From NCBI GenBank assembly GCA_030789695.1, contig CM061134.1, positions 63,477,370-63,541,369 on the forward strand: a stretch of DNA of 64,000 nt, given 5' to 3'. The position numbers and the translations under genes are program-made. This document shows positions 1-59,142 of the stretch, piece after piece. Within the stretch, counting starts at the first letter, position 1; each line of letters begins with the position of its first letter. The stretch is from Scilla litardierei (Eukaryota; Streptophyta; Magnoliopsida; Asparagales; Asparagaceae). The notes below the pieces were generated by a model that saw only the letters and a program-made list of their open reading frames with translations, was not told the DNA's origin and did no database searches.

Positions 1-469
1 CTTTTCATCTTTCCTTCGCCTCTGCTATGCCTTTTTCCTCATCTATCTTAAAAAACAATAAGATATCCTAGTCTCCTTCATACCGTATGTTCTACAGGGA
101 GCGCTGTAGGCAAGTGGACGTGTATCTGTGCTTAACTGAAGGAGTTTTATATCGGCAATAAGTAGCAGTGAATATGTGAATCCCAACTGGAGGTGCAAGG
201 GGTTGTGAGTTGCACCCTGTAGATGCTTTCGGGCTTTGTTCTTTGTTTTTTCTTTTGGCCCTGGGGGTGGGGGAGATTGGGTTGGTTGGGAATGATATAT
301 GGGATAATAATAGGTATGCATCCTAGATGAATTTCTTGAGATATCTATTTTACAATTGCGGGATTGAGGGATGTTTTTGAATGGGTTGCTGATTTTGACA
401 AAAGGGCGGGTACGACAGCTGAGATTGAATCTTGAGGAATCAATGGATAAGGTGAGAGTTTGTGAAAAT
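1..469. other. Intergenic or intronic sequence, no gene recognised
   Basis: No coding similarity seen on either strand. It lies upstream of the first NAA35 exon in the window and is probably part of an intron of that gene, because the conserved N-terminal exon is not found here. Confidence 0.4.
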
Positions 470-840
470 TTTGGTGGGAAAACTCTAAAATTTTGATGAA
501 AAATTCTAAAATTTTGTGTGAACTAAATTCTCTAGGGAGAACGAAATTTTAATTTAAATTTTTTGAGGGGAACTAAATATGAAGAGAACAAAATTTTAAA
601 TTTTGGGGGAACTAAATTTGAAGAGAACTAAACTTTTAAGGGAAGTAAAATTTTTAGGGATAAAAATTCTCTGGGGAAACTAAATTTTAGTTTGAACGTG
701 GAAATTTTTTTTGTTGGGGGCATATTTTGAAGGTGGATGCAAATTTTTTGGGGTGAATTTGGAAAGGCTGCAAATTTTTTTGAGGGAGAGATTTCGAATG
801 TGTTGAAATTTTTTTGGAAGAATATTTTGAATGTCCCGTG
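470..840. repeat. Degenerate AT-rich minisatellite
   Basis: Imperfect units of roughly 25-30 bp recur, built from a GGGGAACTAAATTTT-like core with variable runs of A and T. The units are too diverged to fix a period by eye. Confidence 0.5.
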
Positions 841-1029
841 ACCAGGTTATGACTATTTCATTATTAATCAAGTTAGCTTTATCGACATAATGATGGGAGA
901 AGTCTTAGATGAAGAATTGTGACATCATCACTTTTATCATTTATTCACTTTCTTTAAAACTGTTATTGTATTCCACTGTACCTATCTTTGTGTGTGTGTG
1001 AATAATGGTTATCAAATGAGAAAATTTCC

Positions 1030-1290
1030 TTATTGAGTTGCGTCAAACCCCCAGTCACTATATTTTCCTTTGATCCGAACCCTTCATTTTGATCTCCATG
1101 TTCTAAAACCCCAAACCATCAATTGTCTAGTGATTTGAAGGAGTTTGACTCGTTCATCCACCCGTCGTAAGTTTAACGGTTTCACCGTAATAGAAATTTT
1201 TGCAAATGGTTAGATGAACGATCAAAACCCTTAGGGTTCACCTTAAAATTGGTAGTTTTAGTTTTAAACCATGAATAACAAACTGGAAAG
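1030..1290. repeat. Foldback MITE, diverged copy
   Basis: The left half (GATCCGAACCCTTCATTTTGATC region) is roughly complementary to the right half, and the centre carries a TTTAACGGTTTCACCGTAATAG-like core. The same core and flanks recur at 1940-2210, 13455-13840 and 15425-15740, so this is an old member of that family. Confidence 0.55.
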
Positions 1291-1332
1291 ATTCTATCAT
1301 CTAAGAAATGAGGGGAAAGCGGTCTTGCATGA

Positions 1333-1365
1333 GCTAGCCATGGAGGAAATTTCCTCCTTAGCTAG
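1333..1365. repeat. Short palindrome
   Basis: CTAGC and GGAGGAAA on the left are answered by TTTCCTCC and GCTAG on the right, a nearly perfect 33-bp palindrome next to a (TA)n tract. Confidence 0.5.
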
Positions 1366-1380
1366 TTGACGCACATATTG

Positions 1381-1381
<1 letters not shown>

Positions 1382-1451
<70 letters not shown>
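1382..1451. repeat. (TA)n microsatellite
   Basis: About 35 uninterrupted TA units directly before the large hairpin at 1473-1845. Confidence 0.95.
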
Positions 1452-1454
<3 letters not shown>

Positions 1455-1472
1455 GTGTGAAAAATGGAGAAG

Positions 1473-1845
1473 AGCTGACATCGCTGGAAATTTTACCCGC
1501 GCTGTCCGCATTTTGGGGGACCTAAAAATATTTTTTTTGAAATATTTTTTTTGCAGTAGTTAGATATACTTGTTAGGAAGCTCTCCACAAAATTTCAGCT
1601 CGATCCGACACCGTTTGAGCCTCCGTTCATCGATTTCAAAAACGTTGCGCAAAACTGTGGACAGATTTACGCAACGTTTTTGAAATCAATGAACGGAGGC
1701 TCAAACGGTGTCGGATCGAGCTGAAATTTTGTGGGGAGCTTCCTAACAAGTATATCTAACTACTGCAAAAAAAATATTTCAAAAAAATATTTTTAGGTCC
1801 CCCAAAATGCGGACAGCGCTGGAAAAATTTCCAGCGCTGTCAGCA
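1473..1845. repeat. Foldback element with ~175-bp near-identical arms between (TA)n tracts
   Basis: Arms 1473-1650 and 1671-1845 are inverted copies with about six differences by eye, around a 20-nt loop. Each outer end also carries its own small stem-loop (CGCTGGAAA against TTTCCAGCG). A (TA)n tract lies on the left (1382-1451) and a shorter one on the right (1861-1879). No coding capacity. It fits a non-autonomous DNA element that targets TA; rice Micron MITEs are a known precedent for (TA)n-flanked elements. Confidence 0.85.
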
Positions 1846-1939
1846 TTGGCCCATTAACCTCTATATATATATATATATCGAGGAGGGATCAAATGACCCC
1901 CAAAAATAATCCCCCAAAATAACCCCCTATCAAACATTC

Positions 1940-2205
1940 TATGCCCCCCATTTTTTCGGAAGATCCCAACCGTTCATCTTGATCTCCACCCTCTAAATAC
2001 CCGACCCACCAATTTTGAACCCGATCCCATGTGTTTTGCCCGTTCATCCATCCGACCCAAATTTAACGGTTTCGTATGAACAGAACTTTTGCGAATGGTT
2101 GATGAACCGGCAAAACACATGGGATCGGGTTGAAAATTGGTGGGTCGGGTATTTATAGGGTGGAGATTAAGATGAACGGTTCGGATCTTTCGAAAAATAG
2201 GGAGC

Positions 2206-2210
<5 letters not shown>
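1940..2210. repeat. Foldback MITE, well-preserved copy
   Basis: Left and right halves are inverted repeats over about 125 bp each, meeting at a TTTAACGGTTTCG core near 2070. It is bordered on the right by (TA)n. It is the best-preserved member here of the family also seen at 1030, 13455 and 15425. Confidence 0.8.

Positions 2211-2279
<69 letters not shown>
2211..2279. repeat. (TA)n microsatellite
   Basis: Pure TA run abutting the MITE at 1940-2210. Conceptual isoleucine-tyrosine proteins from it are artefacts. Confidence 0.95.
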
Positions 2280-2281
<2 letters not shown>

Positions 2282-2376
2282 TGTTTGAATCCGACAATTT
2301 AGAATTCTCCTTTCCATTTCATTCATTTGAGGCCTTTGCAATAGCTGCGTAACTTGTCATTCACCAAATGATGCAG

Positions 2377-49631
<47,255 letters not shown>

Positions 49632-50635
49632 GTCTAGTTGAAACTCTTTATTGTATCACCATTTAGGTCATCATGTTTATTGTCGTATTATTTCCCCTTA
49701 AAAATGTAACCTAATCACTGTTTTGCTAAACCTTTGCATTTTCTGAGGTCCTTTAGTTTATGCTTTGGTTTGCCAACACTAGCCAACTGGAAAAGACAAA
49801 ACTTTGAATTCATGAAGGGACAATTTCCCTTTGATGATTTTCAACTATCTCCTTTCAACCTGGGAGAGATGTAATGACTTGTCTTGATGTATTAAATTTG
49901 ATTTCAACTTATTTTCGCAGAATAAAGATGCATGGAAAGATTTATATATGAGAAGTTGCTTGTGGAAACCTGTAGAATGATATCGTATTTCTTTCTGCAA
50001 AACATTCAAACATTTTGTTAAAATAGCTACTCCTCATTTGCCTTTTTTATTGACCAATACCTTACAGAAAGATAACCTTACAGAAGTGTTTCCATTGACT
50101 CTGAGCTTGCGTTGCTTAAATATTGAGGAGGATATTTTCTAGTTTCAAATAAGGGAATATTCAAGAAGGATAGTTCTAGCAAGCCATAGATTTTTGAAGG
50201 TCTGCAGAGATATGCTAATATAACAATGAAGATTCACATATTCTATTAAAGAATTATATGTTAGGCCAAAATGTACATTTGCTAACCCCACAGAAGACCT
50301 CTCGAAGTTGCCATAACATTTAATTAAGGTCATGCATATAATATGTTATTGTTTCATTGAAATTTTATTAATGGAACACTGGGCGGTTGCGTCCACCGTA
50401 ATGGCTCAAAAAATATGTTGCTCTAAACGTTGTGTATAAATAGTGATTACTAAATACCTGTTGTTTAGTTATCTCCTCTGCATATTAAAATTTTCACATG
50501 ATTAACCTTGTGTGGGTTAATATCTGATCAAGGTGAAAAGAATAAATTTTGTTCAAAGAGTATCTTGAATGGAGTTATGCTCATTATTAAGTTCCGCTTT
50601 TTTCCAAGATACTATTTAAAGAAAAAGGTTCTTGT
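49632..50635. other. Probable NAA35 intron, nothing recognised
   Basis: A TTTTCGCAG at 49912-49920 looks like an acceptor, but what follows has a stop after about ten codons. Confidence 0.4.
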
Positions 50636-50890
50636 CATGCCCCCAACTTCGCGGCATAGCTTGGAGACACAACATTGGCAACATTAGTATGAGAACCCAT
50701 ACCATGCTAAGCCTTACATTATAAATTCAGAGCAGTAACTACATAAATCTTTCATTTAACCAATCAAACTCTAAAAGCATATCAATAATTTAACACAACC
50801 ATACAAGCTTAAAATAAAACTAATTCAGTTCGTCGTTACAAAAAAACTAGGAATACTATCTCGGTTTATTGATTACAGCAGCTATTACTA
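50636..50890 (+). repeat. Possible LTR fragment
   Basis: TGTCATGCCCCCAACTTCGC resembles the opening of some Del/Tekay-type LTRs. No partner or ends are visible. Confidence 0.3.
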
Positions 50891-50903
50891 CAAGCATTCA
50901 GCA

Positions 50904-51300
50904 TAGGGGTGGTAATCCAAACCCGGCCTGCTACCCCGCGCCATGATCAACATGCTTTAAATGGGTTCTGGGCAATGCTATACTGGTTAAGGCGGGTTTG
51001 ATCCGTTTAAGAACCGACGCTTCAATATGTATATTAAATGGGTCGGGTATGAGATAATCATGTCAACACATCTTTACCCGTTTCAACGCGTCTATTTATA
51101 TTATTTACAACACATTTATTTATATTATATATATATATATATGCATGCATGTATGATGAGAATACATATATTTCTAATTTTATGAAAATGTTCATAAATC
51201 TAAGAATTATATTTTATGCATTTAAGGAAATCAAATCATAATTAGATTTGGGTTCCTAATGACTAACCCAAATTACCCAACATAGTATGATTACCATTTA
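50904..51300. repeat. hAT-like non-autonomous element, worn
   Basis: It opens TAGGGGTGGTAATCCAAACC, a common opening of plant hAT-like elements, and ends GATTACCATTTA, roughly its inverse. Interior GGGTCGGGTATGAG and GACTAACCCAAATTACCC fit such elements. A TA-rich tract lies at 51123-51142. Confidence 0.5.
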
Positions 51301-51519
51301 CCAATTTTATCTTTTTAGATGGCCAGAGAAGAAACATGGAAGCATACTAATAATGTTATGCAAGGCATATTCTAATAATGTCATTCACTTTTTGGTAATA
51401 ACAAAAGGGGAGAAATGTTAATATAAGCTTCATTTCAAGGGGAGTGTGTGTATCATGTTTTATTTTTTAGTTTGATTTATATTTATATTTATGTTTGTCA
51501 TCGTCAAAAAGGAGGAGAA
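51301..51519 (+). mobile_element. SIRE-like Copia internal end and polypurine tract
   Basis: GTTTGTCATCGTCAAAAAGG followed by AGGAGAATATTA is the typical stretch before a SIRE/Maximus 3' LTR. The LTR itself resumes at 59792, so a gypsy element is inserted at this border. Confidence 0.65.
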
Positions 51520-51524
51520 TATTA

Positions 51525-51882
51525 TGATATGATCGCAATCTGTAGGGGCATCTTCGTAATATTTTGAGAACAGTGGCAAAATTGTAATTTTAGTGTAAGG
51601 GGGCATTTTTGGTAATTTTTGTAATTCTAGGGAAAACCGTCATTATAAATAAATGGCAGCTAGGTATAGGAAAGGGAGGTTGATTATTGTGAAAGAAACC
51701 TTTTAAGAGTTGATTGGAACTTTAATCCTTGGAGATTTGAGCTTTGATATTGAATTTAAGCGGCCTCTCGAAAGGTCCACTATCTTGTTATTTATATTCC
51801 CAAATCTAATAAAAATCTCACTCTTTTATCAAATCTTCTTAAAACCCCAATTTTTCTCTTATTTCTATTGCGGATCGCATCA
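51525..51882 (+). repeat. Gypsy 5' LTR
   Basis: 358 bp, TGATATGATCGC to GGATCGCATCA, with a TATAAATAAATG-like box near 51643. Confidence 0.85.
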
Positions 51883-51885
51883 AAT

Positions 51886-51897
51886 TGGTATCAAAGC
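51886..51897 (+). promoter_or_regulatory. Gypsy primer-binding site
   Basis: TGGTATCAAAGC, an initiator tRNA-Met-type site three bases after the LTR. The related minus-strand element at 44334-46194 has the same word. Confidence 0.8.
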
Positions 51898-51913
51898 ACT
51901 CGAGCTTGCATCA

Positions 51914-52574
51914 ATGGTGGCGGTAACAAAAAAGATTGAACCTTTAGAGGAGAAACTCGACGTCGAAGTGGGAGAGTTGAAGAAATCTGTGGAGAAGCTA
52001 GAATGATCAAAGGTCTCCCTCGAATCCGGGCTCGAGGCAAGACTCATGGCGTCGGAGGTGAGATCAGATACGAAGTTGGATCCTTTCATACAAGTCCTAA
52101 CATAACAACTATCTCAACAATTTTTGGATTCAAAAAACGGCGAAGAAATCAGATCTGGACAGCAAACCAGATCTAAGGCAAAAGACAAAAACTTTAAAGA
52201 ATAGTAAGAAAAAAGTCGAGGAATTCAAAGAAGTGCTTCTCTCCGATGCAGATTTGGAGTCTGAGGAAGCAGATGACGACACCAATGGGCCGACGACAAG
52301 TCGCAGCAACACCAGGGGTCTTGCGGCCCTTATGGAGCTGCGTCGAAGGAAGAGGAGGTTAACACCAAGGTCTCTGCCAACTGTAGTTGAGCCTCCATGG
52401 GCCACGGGACCCCCTGGCGGCTCGTCAGGAGTTGAGAGGGCGGTTGAGGGGGCGTCGAGAAACCAACAAGCTGGAAAAATTTCGAGTGCCCTACATCCTC
52501 AGTTTTGCAGGAGAGACTCTGGCGACGTGTTTCGGACTACGAGGAGTTAGATGATTATCAAGATGAGGTGTCGG
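51914..52574 (+). pseudogene. Gypsy gag 5' remnant
   Basis: It opens MVAVTKKIEPLEEKLDVEVG, a coiled-coil-like start seen in plant gypsy gags, and stops after 30 codons. Further stops follow. It is cut at 52574 by the hAT element. Confidence 0.6.
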
Positions 52575-52589
52575 TCAGGATGTTAATTC

Positions 52590-52730
52590 GGCCCACCGGG
52601 CCGGCCCGGCCCGGGCCCGGCCATGGCCCGCCCGGGCCATGGGCCGGGCCGGGCCGGGCTCAAAGTGTACCCGGGCCGGGCCGGCCCGGCCCGGGTTGGC
52701 CAAACCCAGGCCCAGCCCGGCCCGGCAATA
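52590..52730. repeat. Left subterminal GGCCCGG array of the hAT element
   Basis: Dense GGGCC/GGCCC words in an otherwise AT-rich element. The right end has a similar array. Confidence 0.85.
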
Positions 52731-53220
52731 TATAATAAAAAAATTTTTTTTTAATCCCTTTAAAATTCTAAAAAATCCAACATAAAAATTACAACATAAA
52801 ATTTTAAAAACTATTATCAAACAAATGATATTATTTTAAAAAAATTTAAAAATTTAAACTAAAATTTTTAAAAAGTTAAAATAATTGAAAAAAAATGATC
52901 AAAAAAAATTTAAAAAATGATTAAAAAAATTTATACAACATAAATTCTAATAACAAAAAACCTAAAATATTATTTTAAACATGTAAAAATTCCAAAAAAA
53001 TTTTAGAACACTTCTAAATTTTTTTTGAACACTTCTTAAATTTTTTCAGAAAAATTTTAATCCCGAAATTCGCGAAGGTCCCGGGTTGAACCTTTAAATT
53101 TTATTAATTGAAATTTTTTTGAGGGGGGGGACATACGTTGGCCAGCCTAACCCCTCATACATTGGCCAAAAAAAGAAACTAATACATGTTATAAACTGCT
53201 AATACATGTAAGTAAATATA

Positions 53221-55427
53221 TCAAGTCTCTGCTGCTTCTTCTACCTCTTCTTCTTCAGAGTCTTCAGACAGGTCGGTCTGATATTGGGTTCTCGATTCAG
53301 CCCTGAACCAATCCTTCGCACAAACCGACGCTTCTATTATATCTGGTTTCAGTCGTGACCTCTTGTTGCTAAGAACACGACTACCTGCACTAAAAGCAGA
53401 CTCCGAAGCAACAGTGGATATGTGTACGGCTAACAAATCACGAGCCATCATGGAAAGAATTGGATAACTATTCTTAGACTGTTTCCACCATGACAGAACA
53501 TCAAAACCCTCATTATTCAAGTCTTCTTCAGAAAATACAAAAGAACTTGACAAATACCTAGACAGTTCATTAGCTGTGACTGATGTTTTTTGCTTCTTCT
53601 TGCACATAAGAAGGTGGACTCTGCTTGGAGCACTTGAAGATGCTTGAACATTAGATGTTTGTGTAGAACTACCATATCGTGTCTCATATACAGTAAAAAG
53701 TGACCTTAAGCTATTCTTAAAACTAGCTTTGTGTTGTTCTGCTACATCTTGAAGGTTCATGTTTTCATAATAGGTATCTAAGAAGTCAAGTACTACATCC
53801 TCTTTAAACCGGGGATCTAAAACCTTCGCTATAGTGTATAGCAAAGGAACGGGATTCCAATACTTACGTAGTTTAATCTCCATCTGTTCTATCATTGCCC
53901 TAAGGTCTGGAGTCCTAATGTTGTCATTATCTTTATGTTTTTGTATGACTTCAGAGATCACCGCTAATTGGTCTAAGCCTAGAACTGAAGTAGAGTAATA
54001 CATACCAGAAAACTTGTTTGTTGTCAAGTAGAAAATTTCAAAAAAATCATAAAGTTCATCAATAATAAGCCACTCATAATCACTAATTTCATAGTCACTA
54101 TCATTTGCAAGGTATGCACTTGCAAACTCAGTAAGTTGGGTTCTATTTTGTCTAATACAACGTATCATTAGATACGTTGAATTCCACCTATGGGGGACAC
54201 TAAATTTAAATGCCCTATACGGCAGTTGGTTATTACGACAAAACTGCTTATATTCTCTCTTTTTTGTGAACTAGTTGTAATTAAAAGCATAAGGGCTCTA
54301 GGTTTTTCCAGATAAACAGAAGTAAGTTTTAGCCCATCCTGAACTACTAAGTTTAAAACATGGCATGCACAACGTTGATGAAAAATTAAACCATCTAGAT
54401 CTGGGTTCCATAGACGTTGCAAATAAGAAATGGCTAAAGTATTATTCGAAGCATTATCAAAAGTAATTGATACAATTTGTTTCTCAATATCATAATCATG
54501 ACAAATATTTTGCAAAGTTCTACCAATGTGTGCACCCTTGTGTGCATACTCTAACACCTTAAAACCTATAATTCTTTTCTGAATGATATAATCATCGTCT
54601 CTAAAATGGGCCGTAAGACACAAGTATGATGAACCCCATTTTGTAGTCCATATGTCAGAAGTCAAAGAAATTCTAGATTCTAAATTAAGAAAAATCTGAT
54701 ACAATTTTGCCTGTCCTTCATGAAACATGCTCATACAATCTTTTATAAGGGTGTGCCTAGATAATTTTCTAAATGCAGGGTTAAATGCATTTTGCTCTAA
54801 TCGCTCAAAGTCTGGGTGTTCAGCAAAATTTAGAGGTTGCTCTCTGCATAACACAAATCTCGCCATCTCTTTTCTCATATTTTCAACAGAATATGAGAAA
54901 GGAGTAAGAGAGGAAGATGATGAAGATAAATTTAATGTTTGTTGTCTAGCATCTTTTTTAACATGCGATTTCATGTGTCTTAGCAGATGCGAAGTGCCGG
55001 CAGTATGTGCGGCAGCAAAACTAGTTCTACAAATCTTACAAAATGCACGAATTTGGTCGATGCCATTACTGTCTTTTACAATTTCACGTGTAAAGTGCTC
55101 CCAAACACCGGACTTTGGTCCTTTCTTTTGGGTTTGTGTAGAAGGTGCAGCATGTGAAGCAGGGGTAGATGTTTGTGCCGGTGAACTTGTGTACGTGTGA
55201 GCAGCATGCGAGAAAGGTGAATGTGCAGGTGGTGGCATGACGGGGCTAGGATTATTACTAGCCCCAAAGTTATCTGGTTCTTGTGTTTCAATATTGGCTA
55301 TATCAGGATTAAAACCAGCCCCTACGTTACCACGTAGTAAATCAGCATAATATTCAAAATCGGCAGTATTAGTCTCATCATCTATATTAAAATTCATATT
55401 TATCTTCCTATGCGGCGGTCTTGACAT
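53221..55427 (-). pseudogene. hAT transposase, BED finger and dimerisation domain, one frameshift
   Basis: Two frames on the minus strand, 55427-54168 and 54168-53221. The first has a Ser/Pro-rich N-terminus, then a BED zinc finger (WEHFTREI, FCKICRTSF, HLLRHMKSH). The RNase-H-like core follows with LTSDIWTTKWGSSYLCLTAH and ITFDNASNN, which carry two likely catalytic Asp. The second frame has the middle region (DPRFKEDVVLDF) and the C-terminal hAT dimerisation domain (LSWWKQSKNSYPILSMMARD, ASESAFSAG). Similarity changes frame around 54250-54310, near an A-run, so one small indel separates the halves. It resembles Ac/RICESLEEPER-type transposases, and its length of about 735 residues is normal. 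Confidence 0.9.
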
Positions 55428-55804
55428 TGTGCTAATCTAAACTTTATACTACAGAAACCTGTTTGCGCCTTTGAAGATGACCCGAGTTGTAGAGACCGGA
55501 AGCAGCGAATTTGAGTAGCGAATTGGAGTAGCGAGACGGTTGACGATAGCCGCGAGATTGACGGCCGTAGAGACGGTAGTAACGAGAGTTGTAGAACACC
55601 GGGTAGAGCCGTAGAGAGGTATTTAGAAAATTAGAGTTTAGAGATTTTGTGAGGGAAGAGATGAATGTAGAGATTTTGTGAGAGAAGAAGAGAGGGGGGG
55701 ATGGTATTTATAGAAGAAATTTAGGGTTTTAAAAAAAAATAAAATAAAAATAATTTGGCCGTTGCCAAACGGGCAGAAATCTGCCCGTTTGGCAATGGCT
55801 ACAA

Positions 55805-55960
55805 AAGTAGCCGTTGCCCGGGCCTAAGGGGGGGGGCCCAGCCCGGCCCCGGGGCCGGGCCCGGGCCGCAGCCCGGCCCGGGTTTAGGAACCCGGGCCCG
55901 GGCCGGGCCGGCCCGGAGCCCGGGCCGAGCCGCCGGGCCTGGCGGGCCCCGGGCCAAAAT
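55805..55960. repeat. Right subterminal GGCCCGG array of the hAT element
   Basis: Counterpart of the left array. Together they would let the ends pair strongly. Pro/Gly/Arg-rich conceptual proteins here are artefacts. Confidence 0.85.
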
Positions 55961-55978
55961 AACACCCTGAGGTGTCGG

Positions 55979-56739
55979 GGTACGTGGGCGACATGCGATG
56001 ATCTGATTGGGGAGATGATGGTTGTGAAAACGACGTTGGAGAAGAGGGATGCAGATTTGGAGACTTTGATGCACCACGGGGCCCGCACCGATAGTACTAT
56101 TATGATTGGTACCGAGGGATAGCAGCATAAGGGGATTTCAACACAAACAACATTGTCAGAAAATTAAAGATGTCGATATTTGAAGAAGATATGTATGGAT
56201 GGATATGCAAGACGGAGATGTACTTTGAGATGACGCGCATTGTCGAATCGTAGAAGCTGAGGGCGGTTGGGATTATGTTTAGAGGGTTAAGTCTTCTCAT
56301 GGCATCGATGGAGAGAGCCAAGACGTCATGTGCGTTCATGGAAAGAATTTAAAGACGACATATTTCACAAATTTTGCGACGCCTAGTAGATAGACCTTTA
56401 TGAGTAGCTATTTGTTTTTAGACAAGATGGGACCGTCAGGGAGTACATCAAGATGTTTGAGATGCTATCGGGCCCCGTTTGGACATTGTCAGAGGAGTCC
56501 TTGGAGGAAAACTCCATGAAGGATCTCAAGACAAGCATTTGAGCTGCGCTACACATGCAGAGACTGCGATAATTAGTGGACACGATGGAGCTAGCCCAGA
56601 TGATAGAGGACTGGCTCGTAGAGGTGTGGCGTGCCAACGAAATGATGAGAAGTGTAACATTCCGCGCTAATGCTACAACAGAGATACAGAAATCCCAGAC
56701 TGCAAGGGTCCAGACGAGCCAGGAAAAGAACAACGAGCC
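55979..56739 (+). pseudogene. Gypsy gag central remnant
   Basis: It continues from 52574 with words such as KLKMSIFEEDMYGWICK and EMYFEMTR, which match the gypsy gag core (normally IPVFEGEDPYGWI). Stops are frequent. It is interrupted at 56740 by a solo LTR. Confidence 0.7.
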
Positions 56740-59142
56740 TGTAACGACCCCTTTTCTCCCCCCTGTTTTCTTTTTCTTTCCTTTTTCTTTTCCCAGTCCA
56801 CTCGGTAAAAAGCCCAGACCGGGCCCCATTTAGTCACCCCCTCTCTCTTTCTTTTTCGTTGGGCCCAGCCCACTCGCGAGAAGCCCACATTGGCTCTGTT
56901 TACTTCGCTCACCCCCTTCTCGCGTTCGATCGATCGATTCGTTCGATACAGCCCGCTAGGGCATCGACGATGAGGCGATCACCTCTCCCTTCGTTCGTCG
57001 AGGGCCTAGGCCCCTCTTTCGTACGAGCGACACAATCGCTCGTCTCCCTCTCGTCATTCTCGCACGACGTCATCACCCCCTCCTCGTATGCTCCTGCAGA
57101 GCCCATCTCTCCTTATCGCGACGACGTGCGTCCTGTGGGGTTGTTCTGACTGCTATTTAAGCTATTTCCCCTTTTTAGTTACATTGCACTATAAGTATCC
57201 TCTTGATTTTTGGGGCTTTTTCGATTGATTTCTTCGGCTTCTCTGAGTGATCTTTGTGGGATCTTGTTGTGGATTTTGGGTTCTTACTTTTCTTGGTTTA
57301 TCGGCATACTTTCGGTAGACTCTATCCCCATACACTTCAGTTTTAATTTGATGTTAGCATGCGTCGATCTGAGTTGAATCGTTGGGATTTTGTGAGAAAA
57401 ATTGGATTTTTACGAACGGGCGAGGATAATTTGGGAGAATAGCTAGGGTTTGTTTCATACGATTATCTAATGGGGTTGGTTCCATCGCCTGCTTGTTGTG
57501 GGGTCCCGAAGTCTCGGCTTAGGGCTGTGTTGGGTTCGGCATGTCTCTTACTAGTTGTTTTTTGGTTTTGGTGGCTGGCTTTGCTTGCTGCGTTGGGGTT
57601 TTGCATGTACCTTGTTGCTGATTTGGGTTCCTGGCTTGGTATTTGGGTTTGGTTGGCTTTTGCTTGCTGTTTGGGGTTTCCTTGCTTGCGGGTTTGGGCT
57701 TCCTTGGTTGTTGGGTTTGGTGGCCTTCTTGCTTGCTGCCTTGGGTTCCTGGGTTGTTGGTTGCAGCTGGGTTTTTCTGCTTTGGGTTCGGACCGGTCCC
57801 TTGCTCGTTGTTTTGGGTTGTGGTTTGGATTACTTGGGATCTGGGCTCCATTCCCTGTTGTCTTGGTCGTTAGCCCATGGTTCCTTGCTAGACACCCTAT
57901 GGACTTTGCCGTAGGCTCGGGTTTTCCTCACTACATGATGAAAGACCCTAAATCTAATCCCTCTAAGTATAATTTTCAGTGATACTAAATATTTCAGTTT
58001 TCAGTTTTCAGTTTTCTTTTCGTTCCTTTTTAGATAAATATTGTTGCATCTATTATCTTGTTAGGCAATTATTAAGTTTCCTTTGATAATGGTTCATTGT
58101 ATGAAACAGTTAGGTGTTTTAATATCAATTTAGATCTGGAATATCTTGAAATGGAAATATATCTGCTTCACTTTATTACAACGCCAACTTTATTGTTATG
58201 TCGTTTAATTATCTACTTGAGTATGCTAGTACCAAGTAGTTTGATATTGTATTAAATTGCGTAAACCAAGGGATGTTACTTGTGATATCATTGATGAGAA
58301 ATGACTGGTGGAATTGAAATTGGCTCTGACATGTCCGGTTGCTACATTCAATTATTGACTACGGATCCCTCTTGACTACGTAGTTTAATTAATGTTAAAC
58401 TCAGGCCATAATATCATGACACTAAAAATGTTAATTAATTAATTTAGCTTGACTCGTCGGGTTTTGGGAAAACTTATGATTGCAAAAGTGCGGGAACGAT
58501 TGGAGCCTGTCTTTTGGTCTCTGTCTGGGAGGATTTCCTTTCCACGATCTATCACTTTTTCCATGTACTACCACTTGTATGGATCCTGAGTAGTCTGTTA
58601 CTCGGCCCAAGACAGCACCCTTGCGGTCCAAGGTCTTCGTGTTGCACATCGTACTCTTCCTCATAAGTCAGGACCTAAGATTGGTTCACTTTAGTGAGTA
58701 CCACCTTACAATAGTTTGTGGACATTAAATGATTATACCATATTACACCTTTGTACAGTACCATTATAACTGTTGGCATATCTTCTTTTGTGCATCATTA
58801 CTATTCTTGTCATTTGTTTAGATATTGTATACTCTATTAAGATGTGGTGCGACTTCTGTTGTCCCACTAATTGAAGCACATGATCATACGGATGCGCCTA
58901 ATCACGAGGAGTCCGAGATTTCGGTGTAGGACATTGAGCCGTGAGCTGGCTGAGTGTGAATATTTATGTTTCAGTTGTAGTGTAAGATTGTAATGTTATT
59001 GCTTGTTCAGAACTGTGTTCACATGTTATGAATGAGTATCTTTTTTCTTTCTGCTCTGCTCCACATTGACTTCACTGGCACCTGCAGGACCTGCATATAA
59101 CTGTTTATAATTGTGACGGCACCCGGAGAGCAGGGCGTTACA
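56740..59142 (+). mobile_element. Solo Tekay/Del LTR
   Basis: TGTAACGACCCC...GGGCGTTACA, 2403 bp, with a perfect 5-bp duplication GAGCC on both sides (56735-56739 and 59143-59147). It aligns with the LTRs at 15918 and 26980. No internal region is present, so unequal recombination between LTRs removed it. Confidence 0.92.

Larger units (their letters stand above)
52575..55970 (-). mobile_element. hAT transposon (BED-finger type), near complete
   Basis: An 8-bp duplication GGTGTCGG (52567-52574 and 55971-55978) flanks terminal inverted repeats TCAGGATGTTAATTCGGCCC and, inverted on the right, TCAGGGTGTTATTTTGGCCC. The transposase lies on the minus strand. GGCCCGG-rich subterminal arrays occupy both ends (52590-52730 and 55805-55960). 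One frameshift in the transposase suggests it is inactive, though the ends are well kept. Confidence 0.93.

Noticed and set aside
470..840. CRISPR-like regular repeats
   Set aside because: The units are irregular and AT-rich without unique spacers, and the sequence is eukaryotic.
49912..49990. Acceptor TTTTCGCAG followed by a GGAAAGATTTATAT stretch as the next NAA35 exon
   Set aside because: The word looks a little like the conserved DGKLYG block, but a stop follows at once and the surrounding residues do not match. The true next exon probably lies outside the window.
52505..52735. Pro/Gly-rich collagen-like frame
   Set aside because: Translation of the GGCCCGG subterminal array of the hAT element.
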